This document shows positions 45,748-54,062 of a stretch of DNA of 64,000 bases, piece after piece (positions within the stretch are counted from its first letter, which is position 1; each line of letters opens with the position of its first letter). The stretch comes from DATCRE01 sp964235605 (GTDB lineage Bacteria; Bacteroidota; Bacteroidia; Cytophagales; Cyclobacteriaceae). A program made the position numbers and the translations under genes. The stretch lies in assembly GCA_964235605.1 (NCBI GenBank), contig CAXSCR010000013.1, positions 1 to 64,000 on the forward strand. The letters run 5' to 3'. The notes under the pieces are model-generated. The model made no database searches. It was not told the DNA's origin and saw only the letters and a list, made by a program, of their open reading frames with translations.

Positions 45748-46115
45748 ATGTTAATCTTGGGTCAATTAATTCCTTTGATTAATGAATCGTTTTGAGTTTG
45801 ATGCCCTGATTTGTTGTTGTATTATCCTTCCCTCACTTTTACCGGAGCAGTAGTAACGCCGGATGAATGGCTAGAAACCTATTCAACAGAAATCGACACC
45901 AAACCTACAATGCGAACCTTGTTTTTATAGAATGTTATCACTTGCCACCTTAGAAACCAACGTACGATTGTGAAATCGAATTTAGAAATAATAGCTTGAA
46001 TCAGAATTAGATTCGTGTTAACTACACTTTATAATAGAATAAGTCTTTTCAATTTTTATACTTTGGAGATTATAAATATTAATCAATTAAGCATTTTGCA
46101 GCGTATTTACACGCT

Positions 46116-46664
46116 ATGATTATCTCAGCCATTGAACTTATACTGTCTATTAAACTGTATGAATCTAATTATAAAGATGAACACGAATTTTGCATCAGAT
46201 TTTTGCAGTTACTGAAAAATCCCAATTGCTACCTTCGGACTTATTTACCCGGGCATATTACGGGATCGGCATGGATCATTGATGAGACGCATAAATATAC
46301 CTTACTCACCCATCATGCTAAACTTGATAAATGGCTACAGCCAGGAGGCCATGCAGACGGAAATGAAAACATAACAGCGGTTGCATTGCTGGAGGCCAAT
46401 GAAGAAACCGGATTGAAAAACATTCAACTTTTAAACCACAAGATTTTTGATCTTGATATACATACTATTCCCGCACGAAATGATTTTCCTGAGCACCTTC
46501 ACTATGATGTCAGATTCATAATGCAAGCATCCCGTAAGGAGCCACTTACTATCACAGAAGAATCAAAGGATTTACAATGGGTATTACTTGCTAATCTGGA
46601 AAAGTATACAGCAAACCAATCGATACACAGAATGAAGGAAAAAACAATTAGTCTAGCTTTATAG
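46116..46664 (+). CDS. NUDIX hydrolase
   Basis: 182 residues. NUDIX enzymes hydrolyse nucleoside diphosphates linked to another moiety. The NUDIX box is GGHADGNENITAVALLEANE followed by ETGL (about 76-100), with EANEETG as the metal-binding REXXEE core in which the first Arg is replaced (LEANEETG), a variation found in some subgroups. FPEHLHYDVRFIMQA is typical for the subgroup. N-terminal 40 residues are helical. Substrate unknown. It stands alone in a repeat-rich region. Confidence 0.85.
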   Translation: MIISAIELILSIKLYESNYKDEHEFCIRFLQLLKNPNCYLRTYLPGHITGSAWIIDETHKYTLLTHHAKLDKWLQPGGHADGNENITAVALLEANEETGLKNIQLLNHKIFDLDIHTIPARNDFPEHLHYDVRFIMQASRKEPLTITEESKDLQWVLLANLEKYTANQSIHRMKEKTISLAL

Positions 46665-46686
46665 AGCGTGCTTGTAAATTATAAAC

Positions 46687-47205
46687 TTAGCTTCTAGCCT
46701 CTGGCTGCGAGCTACTAGTTTGATGCTAGAAACTTTCAAGCTTACACACACCAGTAGAAGCCAGGAGCTAAAAGCCCGTTAGCTAAGAGCTATTAGTTTG
46801 GTGTTAAAACATTCAAGTTTGCACATACTGCTTAGAAGCTAGTAGCTAGCAGCTCGTACGTGTTCATTAATAGCTGGCTTCTTGCTGCGAGCTACTGGTT
46901 TGGTGCTCGAAACTTTCAATCTTACACACGCCAATAGAAGCCAAGAGCTAAAAGCCCGTTAGCTAAGAGCTATTATTTTGGTGTTAAAACTTTCAAGTTT
47001 GCACGTACTGCGCAGCTAGAAGCTCGTACCTGTTCATTGGTAGCTGGCTTCTTGCTGCGAGCTACTGGTTTGATGCTAGAAACTTTCAAGCTTACACACG
47101 CCAATAGAAGCCAAGAGCTAGAGCCGTTTGCTAAGAGCTATTAGTTTGGTGTTAAGACTTTCAAGTTTGCACGTACTGCTAGAAGCTCGAAGCTCGAAGC
47201 TCTTT
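46687..47205. repeat. Tandem array of three 170-180 bp units made of 7-bp words
   Basis: Units start near 46701, 46881 and 47051 with CTTGCTGCGAGCTACTGGTT (first unit CTGGCTGCGAGCTACTAGTT). Each contains GAAACTTTCAA, CTTACACAC, TAGAAGCCA, GCTAAGAGCTATTA and TTTCAAGTTTGCAC. Linkers consist of 7-mers such as AGAAGCT, AGTAGCT, AGCAGCT. Not a CRISPR (units too long, no spacers) and not coding. Confidence 0.9.
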
Positions 47206-47225
47206 TAATATTCTTTCCATAGTTT

Positions 47226-47233
47226 TACTTTTG
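47226..47233 (+). promoter_or_regulatory. -7 box of the tsaC promoter
   Basis: TACTTTTG, exact TAnnTTTG match, 9 nt before ATG 47243. It overlaps the TTG at 47231 and argues against that codon as the start. Confidence 0.5.
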
Positions 47234-47242
47234 ACACTACAT

Positions 47243-48196
47243 ATGGCAAGCATTGGCAGAGACATAGCGAAGGCTAAACAATTACTTGAAAGTGGTATGC
47301 TTGTGGGTATTCCTACAGAGACCGTTTATGGACTAGCTGGCAATGCACTTGATATTTCGGCGGCAGCTAAAATCTTTAGCGTAAAAGATCGGCCTCAGTT
47401 TGATCCACTTATTGTTCATGTAGCTAGTCTAGCGGTTGCAAAAAAATATGTCGAAGATATTCCAGATCAAGCGATGCAGCTTGCTGATAAATTTTGGCCA
47501 GGACCTTTGACGCTATTGCTTAAGAAGAAGAAAAACATTCCCGATATTATCACGTCAGGGTTGGACACAGTTGCGATTCGTTGTCCTAATCATCCATTGA
47601 CGCTTGCATTACTTGGGTCTATAGATTTTCCATTAGCTGCACCAAGCGCTAATCCTTTTGGATATGTAAGTCCAACTAATCCCACGCATGTGGATGAACA
47701 ACTTGGAGGAAAAATAGAATACATATTAGATGGTGGTGTATGTGCCGTTGGCATTGAATCTACCATTGTTGGATTTGAGGATAATATGCCCATTGTATAT
47801 AGAATGGGTGGTCTTAGCTTAGAGAACATTGAAAATGTAATTGGAAAGGTACACGTACAAACGCATTCCACCTCCAACCCCAAGGCACCAGGCCAGCTTA
47901 AAAGCCATTATGCACCTAGTAAAAAGGTAATTATAGGTAAGATCGAAGAGCTGATTTTAAATCACGTTGGCAATGGATCAAGAGTCGGGATTCTTTCATG
48001 GGCAAAGGATTTTAAAACTCCCTATCAATTTATCCTGTCGCCTAGCGGAAATAATGAAGAAGCAGCAAAAAACTTATTTACAGCCCTGCGGGAATTTGAT
48101 AAAATGCCCATTGATGTTATCTTAGTAGAGCTGGTTCCGGAAGAGGGATTGGGTAGAGCGATTAACGATCGGTTAAAGCGCGCAGCTGCCTTATAA
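47243..48196 (+). CDS. tsaC: Threonylcarbamoyl-AMP synthase (TsaC/Sua5)
   Basis: 317 residues from ATG 47243. Makes threonylcarbamoyl-AMP from threonine, bicarbonate and ATP for the t6A37 modification of ANN-decoding tRNAs. YrdC domain: GMLVGIPTETVYGLAGNALD (about 18-37), IFSVKDRPQFDPLIVHV, WPGPLTLLLKKK, AIRCPNHPL, APSANPFGYVSPT and GIESTIVGF. The length and the C-terminal extension after APGQLKSHYAP are those of the Sua5-type long form. Confidence 0.95.
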   Translation: MASIGRDIAKAKQLLESGMLVGIPTETVYGLAGNALDISAAAKIFSVKDRPQFDPLIVHVASLAVAKKYVEDIPDQAMQLADKFWPGPLTLLLKKKKNIPDIITSGLDTVAIRCPNHPLTLALLGSIDFPLAAPSANPFGYVSPTNPTHVDEQLGGKIEYILDGGVCAVGIESTIVGFEDNMPIVYRMGGLSLENIENVIGKVHVQTHSTSNPKAPGQLKSHYAPSKKVIIGKIEELILNHVGNGSRVGILSWAKDFKTPYQFILSPSGNNEEAAKNLFTALREFDKMPIDVILVELVPEEGLGRAINDRLKRAAAL

Positions 48197-48251
48197 GTTC
48201 TTCTTCTATGAACTATTGATTATTTCAGGCTGTTTCGGTTCAAAGATTCAT

Positions 48252-48944
48252 ATGATGACTAAACAAAAGATTAAGGTTGACATAATTTCAGATGTGGTTT
48301 GTCCTTGGTGTTACATTGGCAAACGCAGACTTGAGAAAGCCATAATCAAACTAAGTGACCGATTTGATTTTGAATTAGAATATCATCCTTTCGAATTGAA
48401 CCCCAATATGCCACAGAATGGATTGAGTCAGAAAGAGTATCTCAGTAATAAATTTGGAGGCGATGAACGATACGATCAGATTACGGATAATACAACTGAT
48501 GTAGCCGTAAAGGAAGGGCTTGTATTTGACTTTGCCAATCAGGAAATATCACCCAATACTAGAAATCTTCATGCAATTATTCAATTAGCGAAAGAAGAAA
48601 ATAAACAATTAGAAGTGGTTGAAGCTTTCTTTCAAGCTTATTTTGCTAAGGGTATCAATTTATCACAGCATGAGAATATAATAAAAATTGGTACAACTGC
48701 TGGAATCCCGAGGGAAAAAATAGTAGCCTGTCTTCACGATGATGACGCAAAACTTCAAATAGAGATAGCTGAAAGCGAAATTAGCAAGCTCGGTATTAGC
48801 GGCGTTCCATTCTATATCATTAATAATCGATATGGCATCTCAGGTGCGCAATCACCTGAAACATTTATTGAGGCATTTGAAGAAATAGGATCGGCTGTTG
48901 CGGTAAGCCACGACGCTTGTAACGTAGAAAACAAAGATTGTTAA
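48252..48944 (+). CDS. DsbA/FrnE-family thioredoxin-fold oxidoreductase
   Basis: 230 residues from ATG 48252 (a further ATG follows at 48255). Thioredoxin fold with the redox motif SDVVCPWCYIGKRRLEKAI (CPWC, about 13-16) and the cis-Pro SGVPFYIINNRYGISGAQ. No signal peptide, so it is cytoplasmic like FrnE rather than periplasmic DsbA. FrnE relatives act as disulfide oxidoreductases or glutathione S-transferase kappa-like enzymes. Two further Cys occur at the C-terminus (HDACNVENKDC). Just 55 nt behind tsaC; may share a transcript. Confidence 0.9.
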   Translation: MMTKQKIKVDIISDVVCPWCYIGKRRLEKAIIKLSDRFDFELEYHPFELNPNMPQNGLSQKEYLSNKFGGDERYDQITDNTTDVAVKEGLVFDFANQEISPNTRNLHAIIQLAKEENKQLEVVEAFFQAYFAKGINLSQHENIIKIGTTAGIPREKIVACLHDDDAKLQIEIAESEISKLGISGVPFYIINNRYGISGAQSPETFIEAFEEIGSAVAVSHDACNVENKDC

Positions 48945-48959
48945 CAATATACTGTAAGA

Positions 48960-50249
48960 TCATTTTTTCTCTAACTCACTTTGTTTTACCGTAGCCATGT
49001 GAAGTGATCTTTTACCATTTTCGTTCACAACCCATATTGGAGTTATTATACCATTCTGTGCTGCTATGCTTAGATAAGGACCTTTAATAAGAACGCCTTG
49101 GGAACTTTCTGAATCTGACATAGTAAAAGACTGCTTGCTAACTTTGGTATTTGTAAAAGATGCACCACCGTCTTTAGAGTAAGCTATAAACACGTCTGTA
49201 CTTTCATCATCCGCTTTTTGTTGATTATAGTAAGCTATGTATATATAACCATTTGATTGATCGATAGCCATTGCAGGCATAAATTGCAAAGTCCCTGGTT
49301 CATCCTTATTAACATATAAAGGACTTGTCCAGTTATCTCCTCCGTTATGGGAACGAATGAACGAGATATCTAAGTCATCACTCTGTTGGCGCTTTTGAGT
49401 ACCCAATAAATAAAGGCTATTAGAATACATGCTTTTGCTATTATCGCAAAGAAGTATAGGTTGGTCCATCTCGCGGTTGAAACCATTCACGGCAAAATCA
49501 GCATACTTTAATTGACTAACGGTAATGTCATTACTAAGCCACATGCTTGCATCATCGTAAGAGCGGTCCATATGAACTTTGCCTTGATTTAGCCAAGCAA
49601 CAAAAATTTTTCCGTCCACCATTACTGCAGTCTTAGCTCCCAATGCTTTGTTATTCGAAGAGCATTTGCCCGGCATTTGTGATAACGTATCTGGCGCACT
49701 CCACTTCCTTCCTTTATTGCTAGACATACTGAACAAAATTTTTGATTGATCATTACCAATATTTGAATGTGTCCAGGTCATGTATAAATTTCCTTTCACG
49801 TCAACAGATATCCAGATTTTGTCACAATGGCTAGGAGAAGTGAGTTCAATGCCTTCTAGATTCTGCCAAGTTTTTCCACCGTTTTCTGATCGTTGGACTA
49901 TTATTCCGCCTCCCGCTTTGCGTTCTTTATCTACCGCGAACAGCGTATCTGATACGTAGGCATAATAGAAATTACCTTTTGAGTCCGCTATTAAAGAAGA
50001 CGTACTTTTAAGATTATCATTCGGATTCACGACAGCTTTTTGCCAAGTCTTACCCTCATCAAAAGAAGTACATACAAAACGATGGGTAGCACCAGCTACA
50101 ATATTCTTTGGATTTTTAGGATTGATTGCAATAACCGATGCAAAGGGCTCGTTTCCTAGGTCCAGTATCGTATCTTTTAATTGGGCTGTGCTAGGAGTGG
50201 TTGAAAATATGACGGGAATTAATAAAAACGTAATTTTAGATAGGTTCAT
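48960..50249 (-). CDS. Secreted sialidase-like Asp-box (BNR) propeller protein
   Basis: 429 residues with a signal peptide (MNLSKITFLLIPVIFSTTPSTAQ). At least five Asp-box/BNR motifs of the form SxDxGxxW: SFDEGKTWQKA, SENGGKTWQNL, SSNKGRKWSAP, HNGGDNWTSP, SKDGGASFTN. These mark a six-bladed beta-propeller as in exo-alpha-sialidases. The catalytic Arg triad and Tyr/Glu pair of true sialidases cannot be assigned by eye, so sugar hydrolase activity is uncertain. Exported. Convergent with the FrnE gene. Confidence 0.8.
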   Translation of the reverse strand: MNLSKITFLLIPVIFSTTPSTAQLKDTILDLGNEPFASVIAINPKNPKNIVAGATHRFVCTSFDEGKTWQKAVVNPNDNLKSTSSLIADSKGNFYYAYVSDTLFAVDKERKAGGGIIVQRSENGGKTWQNLEGIELTSPSHCDKIWISVDVKGNLYMTWTHSNIGNDQSKILFSMSSNKGRKWSAPDTLSQMPGKCSSNNKALGAKTAVMVDGKIFVAWLNQGKVHMDRSYDDASMWLSNDITVSQLKYADFAVNGFNREMDQPILLCDNSKSMYSNSLYLLGTQKRQQSDDLDISFIRSHNGGDNWTSPLYVNKDEPGTLQFMPAMAIDQSNGYIYIAYYNQQKADDESTDVFIAYSKDGGASFTNTKVSKQSFTMSDSESSQGVLIKGPYLSIAAQNGIITPIWVVNENGKRSLHMATVKQSELEKK

Positions 50250-50551
50250 ATAACAAGTACTTTATTTAAGTAAAAATACGTTTTGGCTGCAATAAGCTAT
50301 TACCTTTAAATCTATTACTAAATTGGCTAGCTATGATTTATACTACTAAAGGGAAATAAATTCTACAAATTGTGGAATAATGATACAAAATATATGAATT
50401 TTAACTTATTCATTAATAACATGTTATAAACCTCCAGACTTCTGATGAATCCAATTCATCGGTGGCATAGTAATTTCAGCGTTGAAAGGTAAAAGCTGAA
50501 AAGATTTGCGTCATAAATTGATATGCATTGGCAAACAAACGATTAAAAACT
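50250..50551. other. Divergent intergenic region
   Basis: AT-rich region between the sialidase-like gene and the coiled-coil lipoprotein gene. It must carry both promoters but I see no convincing match to the -33/-7 consensus. Confidence 0.4.
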
Positions 50552-51289
50552 ATGACAATTAAATTTATTCCTGTAATAGCTATTGCTGCAGTATTTTTTA
50601 GCTGTGATAAACAAGAAAAAATACAATTGCAGTCAAAGGTTGACTCCCTTCAAGTTGAATTAGAAGCAAGTAAACAAACTGCCAGTACGCTACAAGAAGT
50701 TGGCGTTCTTTTGGATTCAATTGACGCAAACAGACAATTGCTCCGTACCCACATGGTTGAAGGAACATCAGTTAACGATTATAAAGCACGATTGAACAAT
50801 GTTAACCAGTATGTTAAAGAAACCGAGGCAAAAATCGCAGCTTTGGAGAAGAACGTGCAAAAAACTTCAGGTTATGCTGGAACAATAAAACGCTTAAGAG
50901 CAGAATTATTAACGAGCACTCAACAACTGGCTGTTTTACACCTTGAAGGTGAAAGATTAAGAGGAGAAAATCAACTATTATCACGTAACGTTTCTGATAG
51001 AGACTCTCTTCTTAATGAAAAAGCTGAGTTTATCAAAGTTAAAGAGCAAGATTTGGCTAACTTAGAAACAAAAGTTGTTCAAATTAATGATGAGGCTAAA
51101 ACAAATCAAGCAAATCTTTACTTCGCCCAAGCTCAAGCACTTGAAACTGCGGCTGCTAGAACTAAATTTGCACCTCGTAAGAAAAAAGAAACACAGCGCG
51201 AAGCGCTTGAACTTTATAAGATAGCTCTTTCGTTAGGAAAGACAGAGGCTCAATCTAAGATTGAAGAACTCGAGAAAGCAATTGGTTAA
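50552..51289 (+). CDS. Coiled-coil lipoprotein
   Basis: 245 residues from ATG 50552; the longer frame from TTG 50528 is rejected. Lipoprotein signal MTIKFIPVIAIAAVFFSCDK with lipidation at Cys18. Residues about 25-200 are predicted long coiled coil (VDSLQVELEASKQTASTLQE, VKEQDLANLETKVVQINDEA). The end (EALELYKIALSLGKTEAQSK) resembles a single TPR-like helix pair. Such proteins can be periplasmic scaffolds; precise function unknown. Own terminator follows. Confidence 0.8.
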   Translation: MTIKFIPVIAIAAVFFSCDKQEKIQLQSKVDSLQVELEASKQTASTLQEVGVLLDSIDANRQLLRTHMVEGTSVNDYKARLNNVNQYVKETEAKIAALEKNVQKTSGYAGTIKRLRAELLTSTQQLAVLHLEGERLRGENQLLSRNVSDRDSLLNEKAEFIKVKEQDLANLETKVVQINDEAKTNQANLYFAQAQALETAAARTKFAPRKKKETQREALELYKIALSLGKTEAQSKIEELEKAIG

Positions 51290-51306
51290 TTGGTCAAATT
51301 CAGAAT

Positions 51307-51336
51307 ATAAGAGCCGGGTAAACCGGCTCTTATTTA
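51307..51336 (+). terminator. Rho-independent terminator of the coiled-coil lipoprotein gene
   Basis: ATAAGAGCCGG (51307-51317), loop GTAAA, CCGGCTCTTAT (51323-51333), TT. Confidence 0.85.
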
Positions 51337-51347
51337 AAAATCTTACT

Positions 51348-51404
51348 GAACGATACGAAGCAGTCTTCTTTTTGGGGGGCTTTAAAGAGGCTGCTTCTTC
51401 GTTC
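51348..51404 (+). ncRNA. Structured hairpin element, copy 1 of 3
   Basis: GAACGA, bulge TAC, GAAGCAG pairs with CTGCTTC, single T, TCGTTC. Apical part contains TTTTTGGGGGGCTTTAAAG, which is identical in all three copies. The function is unknown; strand assigned from the terminator after copy 3 and the G6 loop. Confidence 0.75.
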
Positions 51405-51453
51405 TACTTACAAAATATTAATTAGAGGAGAGAAGCTCTTTAATTTCAGTCTA

Positions 51454-51509
51454 GAACGAACGAGACAGCTTACTTTTTGGGGGGCTTTAAAGAGGCTGTT
51501 TCTTTGTTC
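51454..51509 (+). ncRNA. Structured hairpin element, copy 2 of 3
   Basis: GAACGA, AC, GAGACAG pairs with CTGTTTC, T, TTGTTC. Relative to copy 1 a G-C pair is replaced by A-U and an A-U by G-U, so pairing is kept. Preceded by CAGTCTAGAAC, as is copy 3. Confidence 0.75.
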
Positions 51510-51557
51510 TTATTACCAAATAGAAAGAATACCGATGGTGCTTTCTATCACAGTCTA

Positions 51558-51620
51558 GAACGAACGTAGCAGTCTTCTTTTTGGGGGGCTTTAAAGGGTC
51601 TGCTACTTCGTTCTTTTTTT
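51558..51620 (+). ncRNA. Structured hairpin element, copy 3 of 3, ending in a U tract
   Basis: GAACGA, AC, GTAGCAG pairs with CTGCTAC, T, TCGTTC, then seven T. Relative to copy 1 an A-U pair has become U-A. The T run makes this copy also a rho-independent terminator. Confidence 0.78.
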
Positions 51621-51851
51621 ATGCCTTTTTAGTAATCGGTCGGTAGTATTCTTCGAACTCGCCTAGCACTGGCATTCCTACAGACGCATTCGTCTTATTT
51701 ATTCATGAAATCATTTGCACTAAAAATATCCTGCTGTAAGCGCCATGCTAGACTATTATTATTCATGAAATTGTAGTTGGCGCTTTAGTGAGTGCAAAGT
51801 TCCTTAGCGGCAACTCGAAAGGATAAGTTTAAATTTAACTAAATTCGTTTG

Positions 51852-52392
51852 TTAAGGCAATTTGGCGATACCCATATATAGTGCATTATTTCCAATGAGA
51901 GCAGGCTTTTTCAAAGGTTTTGAAGAGAAGAGAATGACATCGGATGAACCCCATAGAGAAGAAAAGCCATTGCTTTTGGGCGGACATGGTTTATAGTAAT
52001 GATCAGACTTTCCAATCAAATACTGCATCTGTAATAGTTTGATCTGGAATAAAAGAAAATAACTGGCAAAGATAGATGACCTGATATTTTAATATTACCC
52101 ATGATGTTTTGGTGTGGTAACTCAAACATTATAAAAAAGGTGGTTGTACAAGGTACTTCCGCCGCATTTATTTTTGTCAGATGACAGTAAATTGGGATTA
52201 CTAAATCGGATCAACATCATCGTCATCATCATTAGGCTTAGACAGCGATTGCTTAATCTGCTAGATGAAGGCTTGCTTTAAAATGTAATTATGGTGATGG
52301 GTTATGATCACGCTTACAGCGCACTCTTGATGTAAACATACCGCAGTTGGAGAGAATTGATTGGTACTATTGAAATCCGCTTAAGCGAATAT
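51852..52392 (-). pseudogene. Remnants of one or two decayed genes
   Basis: Minus-strand protein-like stretches in shifting frames. One ends QIKQSLSKPNDDDDDVDPI at the stop at 52201, with an upstream TAG in ILKQAFI-stop-QIKQ where Gln would fit. Next come FSNPNLLSSDKNKCGGSTLY, then FELPHQNIMGNIKISGHLS in another frame, then IPDQTITDAVFDWK, then DHYYKPCPPKSNGFSSLWGS and KKPALIGNNALYMGIAKLP, stop at 51852. The last frame has an ATG at 52028 and could encode a 58-residue protein. Several single-base indels would restore one protein of some 100 residues. No family recognised. Confidence 0.4.
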
Positions 52393-53691
52393 CTAAACTC
52401 TATTATCGATAAATTTTTTAATCTTTCTGCTTTGTCCGCTTAGTTGTATTTTTTCTATTTCTTGATGATTCGAGAATGAAAGCATGGGAACAACCCTGAG
52501 ACGAGATTGAAAAATAGAACGTAGGTGACTTTCGGTAGGTATCTTATCGCTCTCTTCAACAAAAAGATGAAGCTTAAGCTCATCGGTACCTAAATTTCCG
52601 GTGAAGGTCTCTACTACATAATCACGAATATGTTCAGAAGCATTAAGTATTTCAAAAATACCTTGTGGATAAATGGTGGTACCCTTCAGCTTAATCATTT
52701 GTTGCTTTCTGCCAACGATCGGACCGAGGCGCGACGTATTTCTACCACATGGACAAGGGTCGTTATAAACCGCTGCAATATCTCCAGTTTTATACCTCAG
52801 CAAAGGCATGCCTTCAACGCCGAGCGTTGTAACTGTTACTTCGCCCGTTTGCCCTGGCGCAACTTGTTTATTATCCTCATTCAAGACTTCAATTATAATT
52901 AATTCTGGATGATGATGACCCCCTCGCGATTCACCGCATTCTGTAAAAGCTGTTTGCATTTCTGTTGATGCGTACGTGCTATATAGATCAATATTCCAAG
53001 CCTCCTTTATTTTTTTACCAATAATATTCAATGCCAAATCCGTTGTGCGTAAACTTTCTCCTATGCAAACTGCTTTGCGAACGGATGAAGAGTTGAGGTC
53101 AATGTTTTGCTCATCAGCAAATTCTATAAGCTTAATAATAAATGAAGGGACTGCTACCAAGACAGTCGGTCTTAAACGCTCAATAGTTTCCCATTGCATA
53201 GCAGGTAAACCAGGACCAACACGTATTACCCCTGCTCCTAATTTGTGTATGCCGTGATAATAGGCAATGCCTGCCATAAACTGCCTATCTAGGGTAAGCA
53301 TCAATTGATATAAATCTGAACCAGATCCATCGGCGCATGCAAATGAAATGCATTCGTTATAAGCTAGGCGCTGTAAATCATTTTCTGTTAGTGCAATAGT
53401 TACTGGCTTTCCCAACGTACCCGACGTGCTGGTGTATTCTATAATTTTATTTTTAGAAACACATAGAAAATCCCAATTGAATTTTTGAAGGTGATCTTTA
53501 TTAGTTGTTGGCAACTTCTGCAAATCATCTAAATTCTTTATGTCCCTAATGTCAATGTTGTGATCATTGAATTGCTTCATGTAAAAAGGAGATTTCTGTT
53601 GTAAATACTGCAACAACTCTTTCAATTTCTCCTCCTGAAAACTTTTAATGTGTTGCGTGGTTTGCAACTCTAATTCGGGTACAATCTTCAT
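52393..53691 (-). CDS. Phenylacetate-CoA ligase-like AMP-forming ligase
   Basis: 432 residues of the PaaK-like branch of the acyl-adenylating superfamily; activates an aryl or acyl acid with ATP. P-loop YTSTSGTLGKPVTIAL (about 86-101), YSTYASTEMQTAF motif (about 225-237), LLRYKTGD (about 293-300). A zinc-binding-like CPCGRNTSRLGPIVGR follows. Last gene of the overlapping minus-strand operon; by position in a flexirubin/aryl-polyene type cluster it may activate the aromatic starter acid such as 4-coumarate (inference). Overlaps acpS by 4 nt. Confidence 0.85.
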   Translation of the reverse strand: MKIVPELELQTTQHIKSFQEEKLKELLQYLQQKSPFYMKQFNDHNIDIRDIKNLDDLQKLPTTNKDHLQKFNWDFLCVSKNKIIEYTSTSGTLGKPVTIALTENDLQRLAYNECISFACADGSGSDLYQLMLTLDRQFMAGIAYYHGIHKLGAGVIRVGPGLPAMQWETIERLRPTVLVAVPSFIIKLIEFADEQNIDLNSSSVRKAVCIGESLRTTDLALNIIGKKIKEAWNIDLYSTYASTEMQTAFTECGESRGGHHHPELIIIEVLNEDNKQVAPGQTGEVTVTTLGVEGMPLLRYKTGDIAAVYNDPCPCGRNTSRLGPIVGRKQQMIKLKGTTIYPQGIFEILNASEHIRDYVVETFTGNLGTDELKLHLFVEESDKIPTESHLRSIFQSRLRVVPMLSFSNHQEIEKIQLSGQSRKIKKFIDNRV

Positions 53692-54062
53692 TTTTCAATA
53701 ATTACAACAGCACAAGCCATAGCTTGCACATGCGAAAGTGAGACATGTATCTTATTCCAATCTTGTTCCTCGGCTAGCGTTTTAAAATTTCCAGAAAGTA
53801 TAATGTACGGTTTACCTGCCGCATCGTGATTTACCTCAATTTCCTTTAAATCAAACCCTAATGTAAGTCCCCCTCCTGCCGCTTTTAAAAATGCTTCTTT
53901 TACTGCAAATCTAGCTGCGAAATGCTGGGCACTGCTTGCCATCCGTTCGCAATATGCTATTTCTAATGCTGAAAATATTTTCTCCTTAAAGCCATTGTCT
54001 TTACCAATGCTTTTCTCTATCCGTTGCACCTCGATCATATCAATGCCAGTCCCTATGATCAT
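53688..54062 (-). CDS. acpS: Holo-[acyl-carrier-protein] synthase
   Basis: 124 residues. Transfers 4'-phosphopantetheine from CoA to a serine of acyl carrier protein. IGTGIDMIEVQRIEKSI (Mg-binding Asp, about 2-18), RFAVKEAFLKAAGGG (Glu, about 48-62) and HVSLSHVQAMACAVVII are the standard motifs. It lies within the pigment operon, overlapping both neighbours by 4 nt, so it may serve the operon's own ACPs as well as or instead of the housekeeping ACP. Confidence 0.93.
   Translation of the reverse strand: MIIGTGIDMIEVQRIEKSIGKDNGFKEKIFSALEIAYCERMASSAQHFAARFAVKEAFLKAAGGGLTLGFDLKEIEVNHDAAGKPYIILSGNFKTLAEEQDWNKIHVSLSHVQAMACAVVIIEK

Noticed and set aside
46687..47205. CRISPR array
   Set aside because: Units are 170-180 bp with no spacer structure and no cas genes nearby.
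51348..51620. CRISPR array or protein-coding repeat
   Set aside because: Only three copies, 105-nt spacing, non-unique spacers with their own hairpins, and no open frame across the copies.
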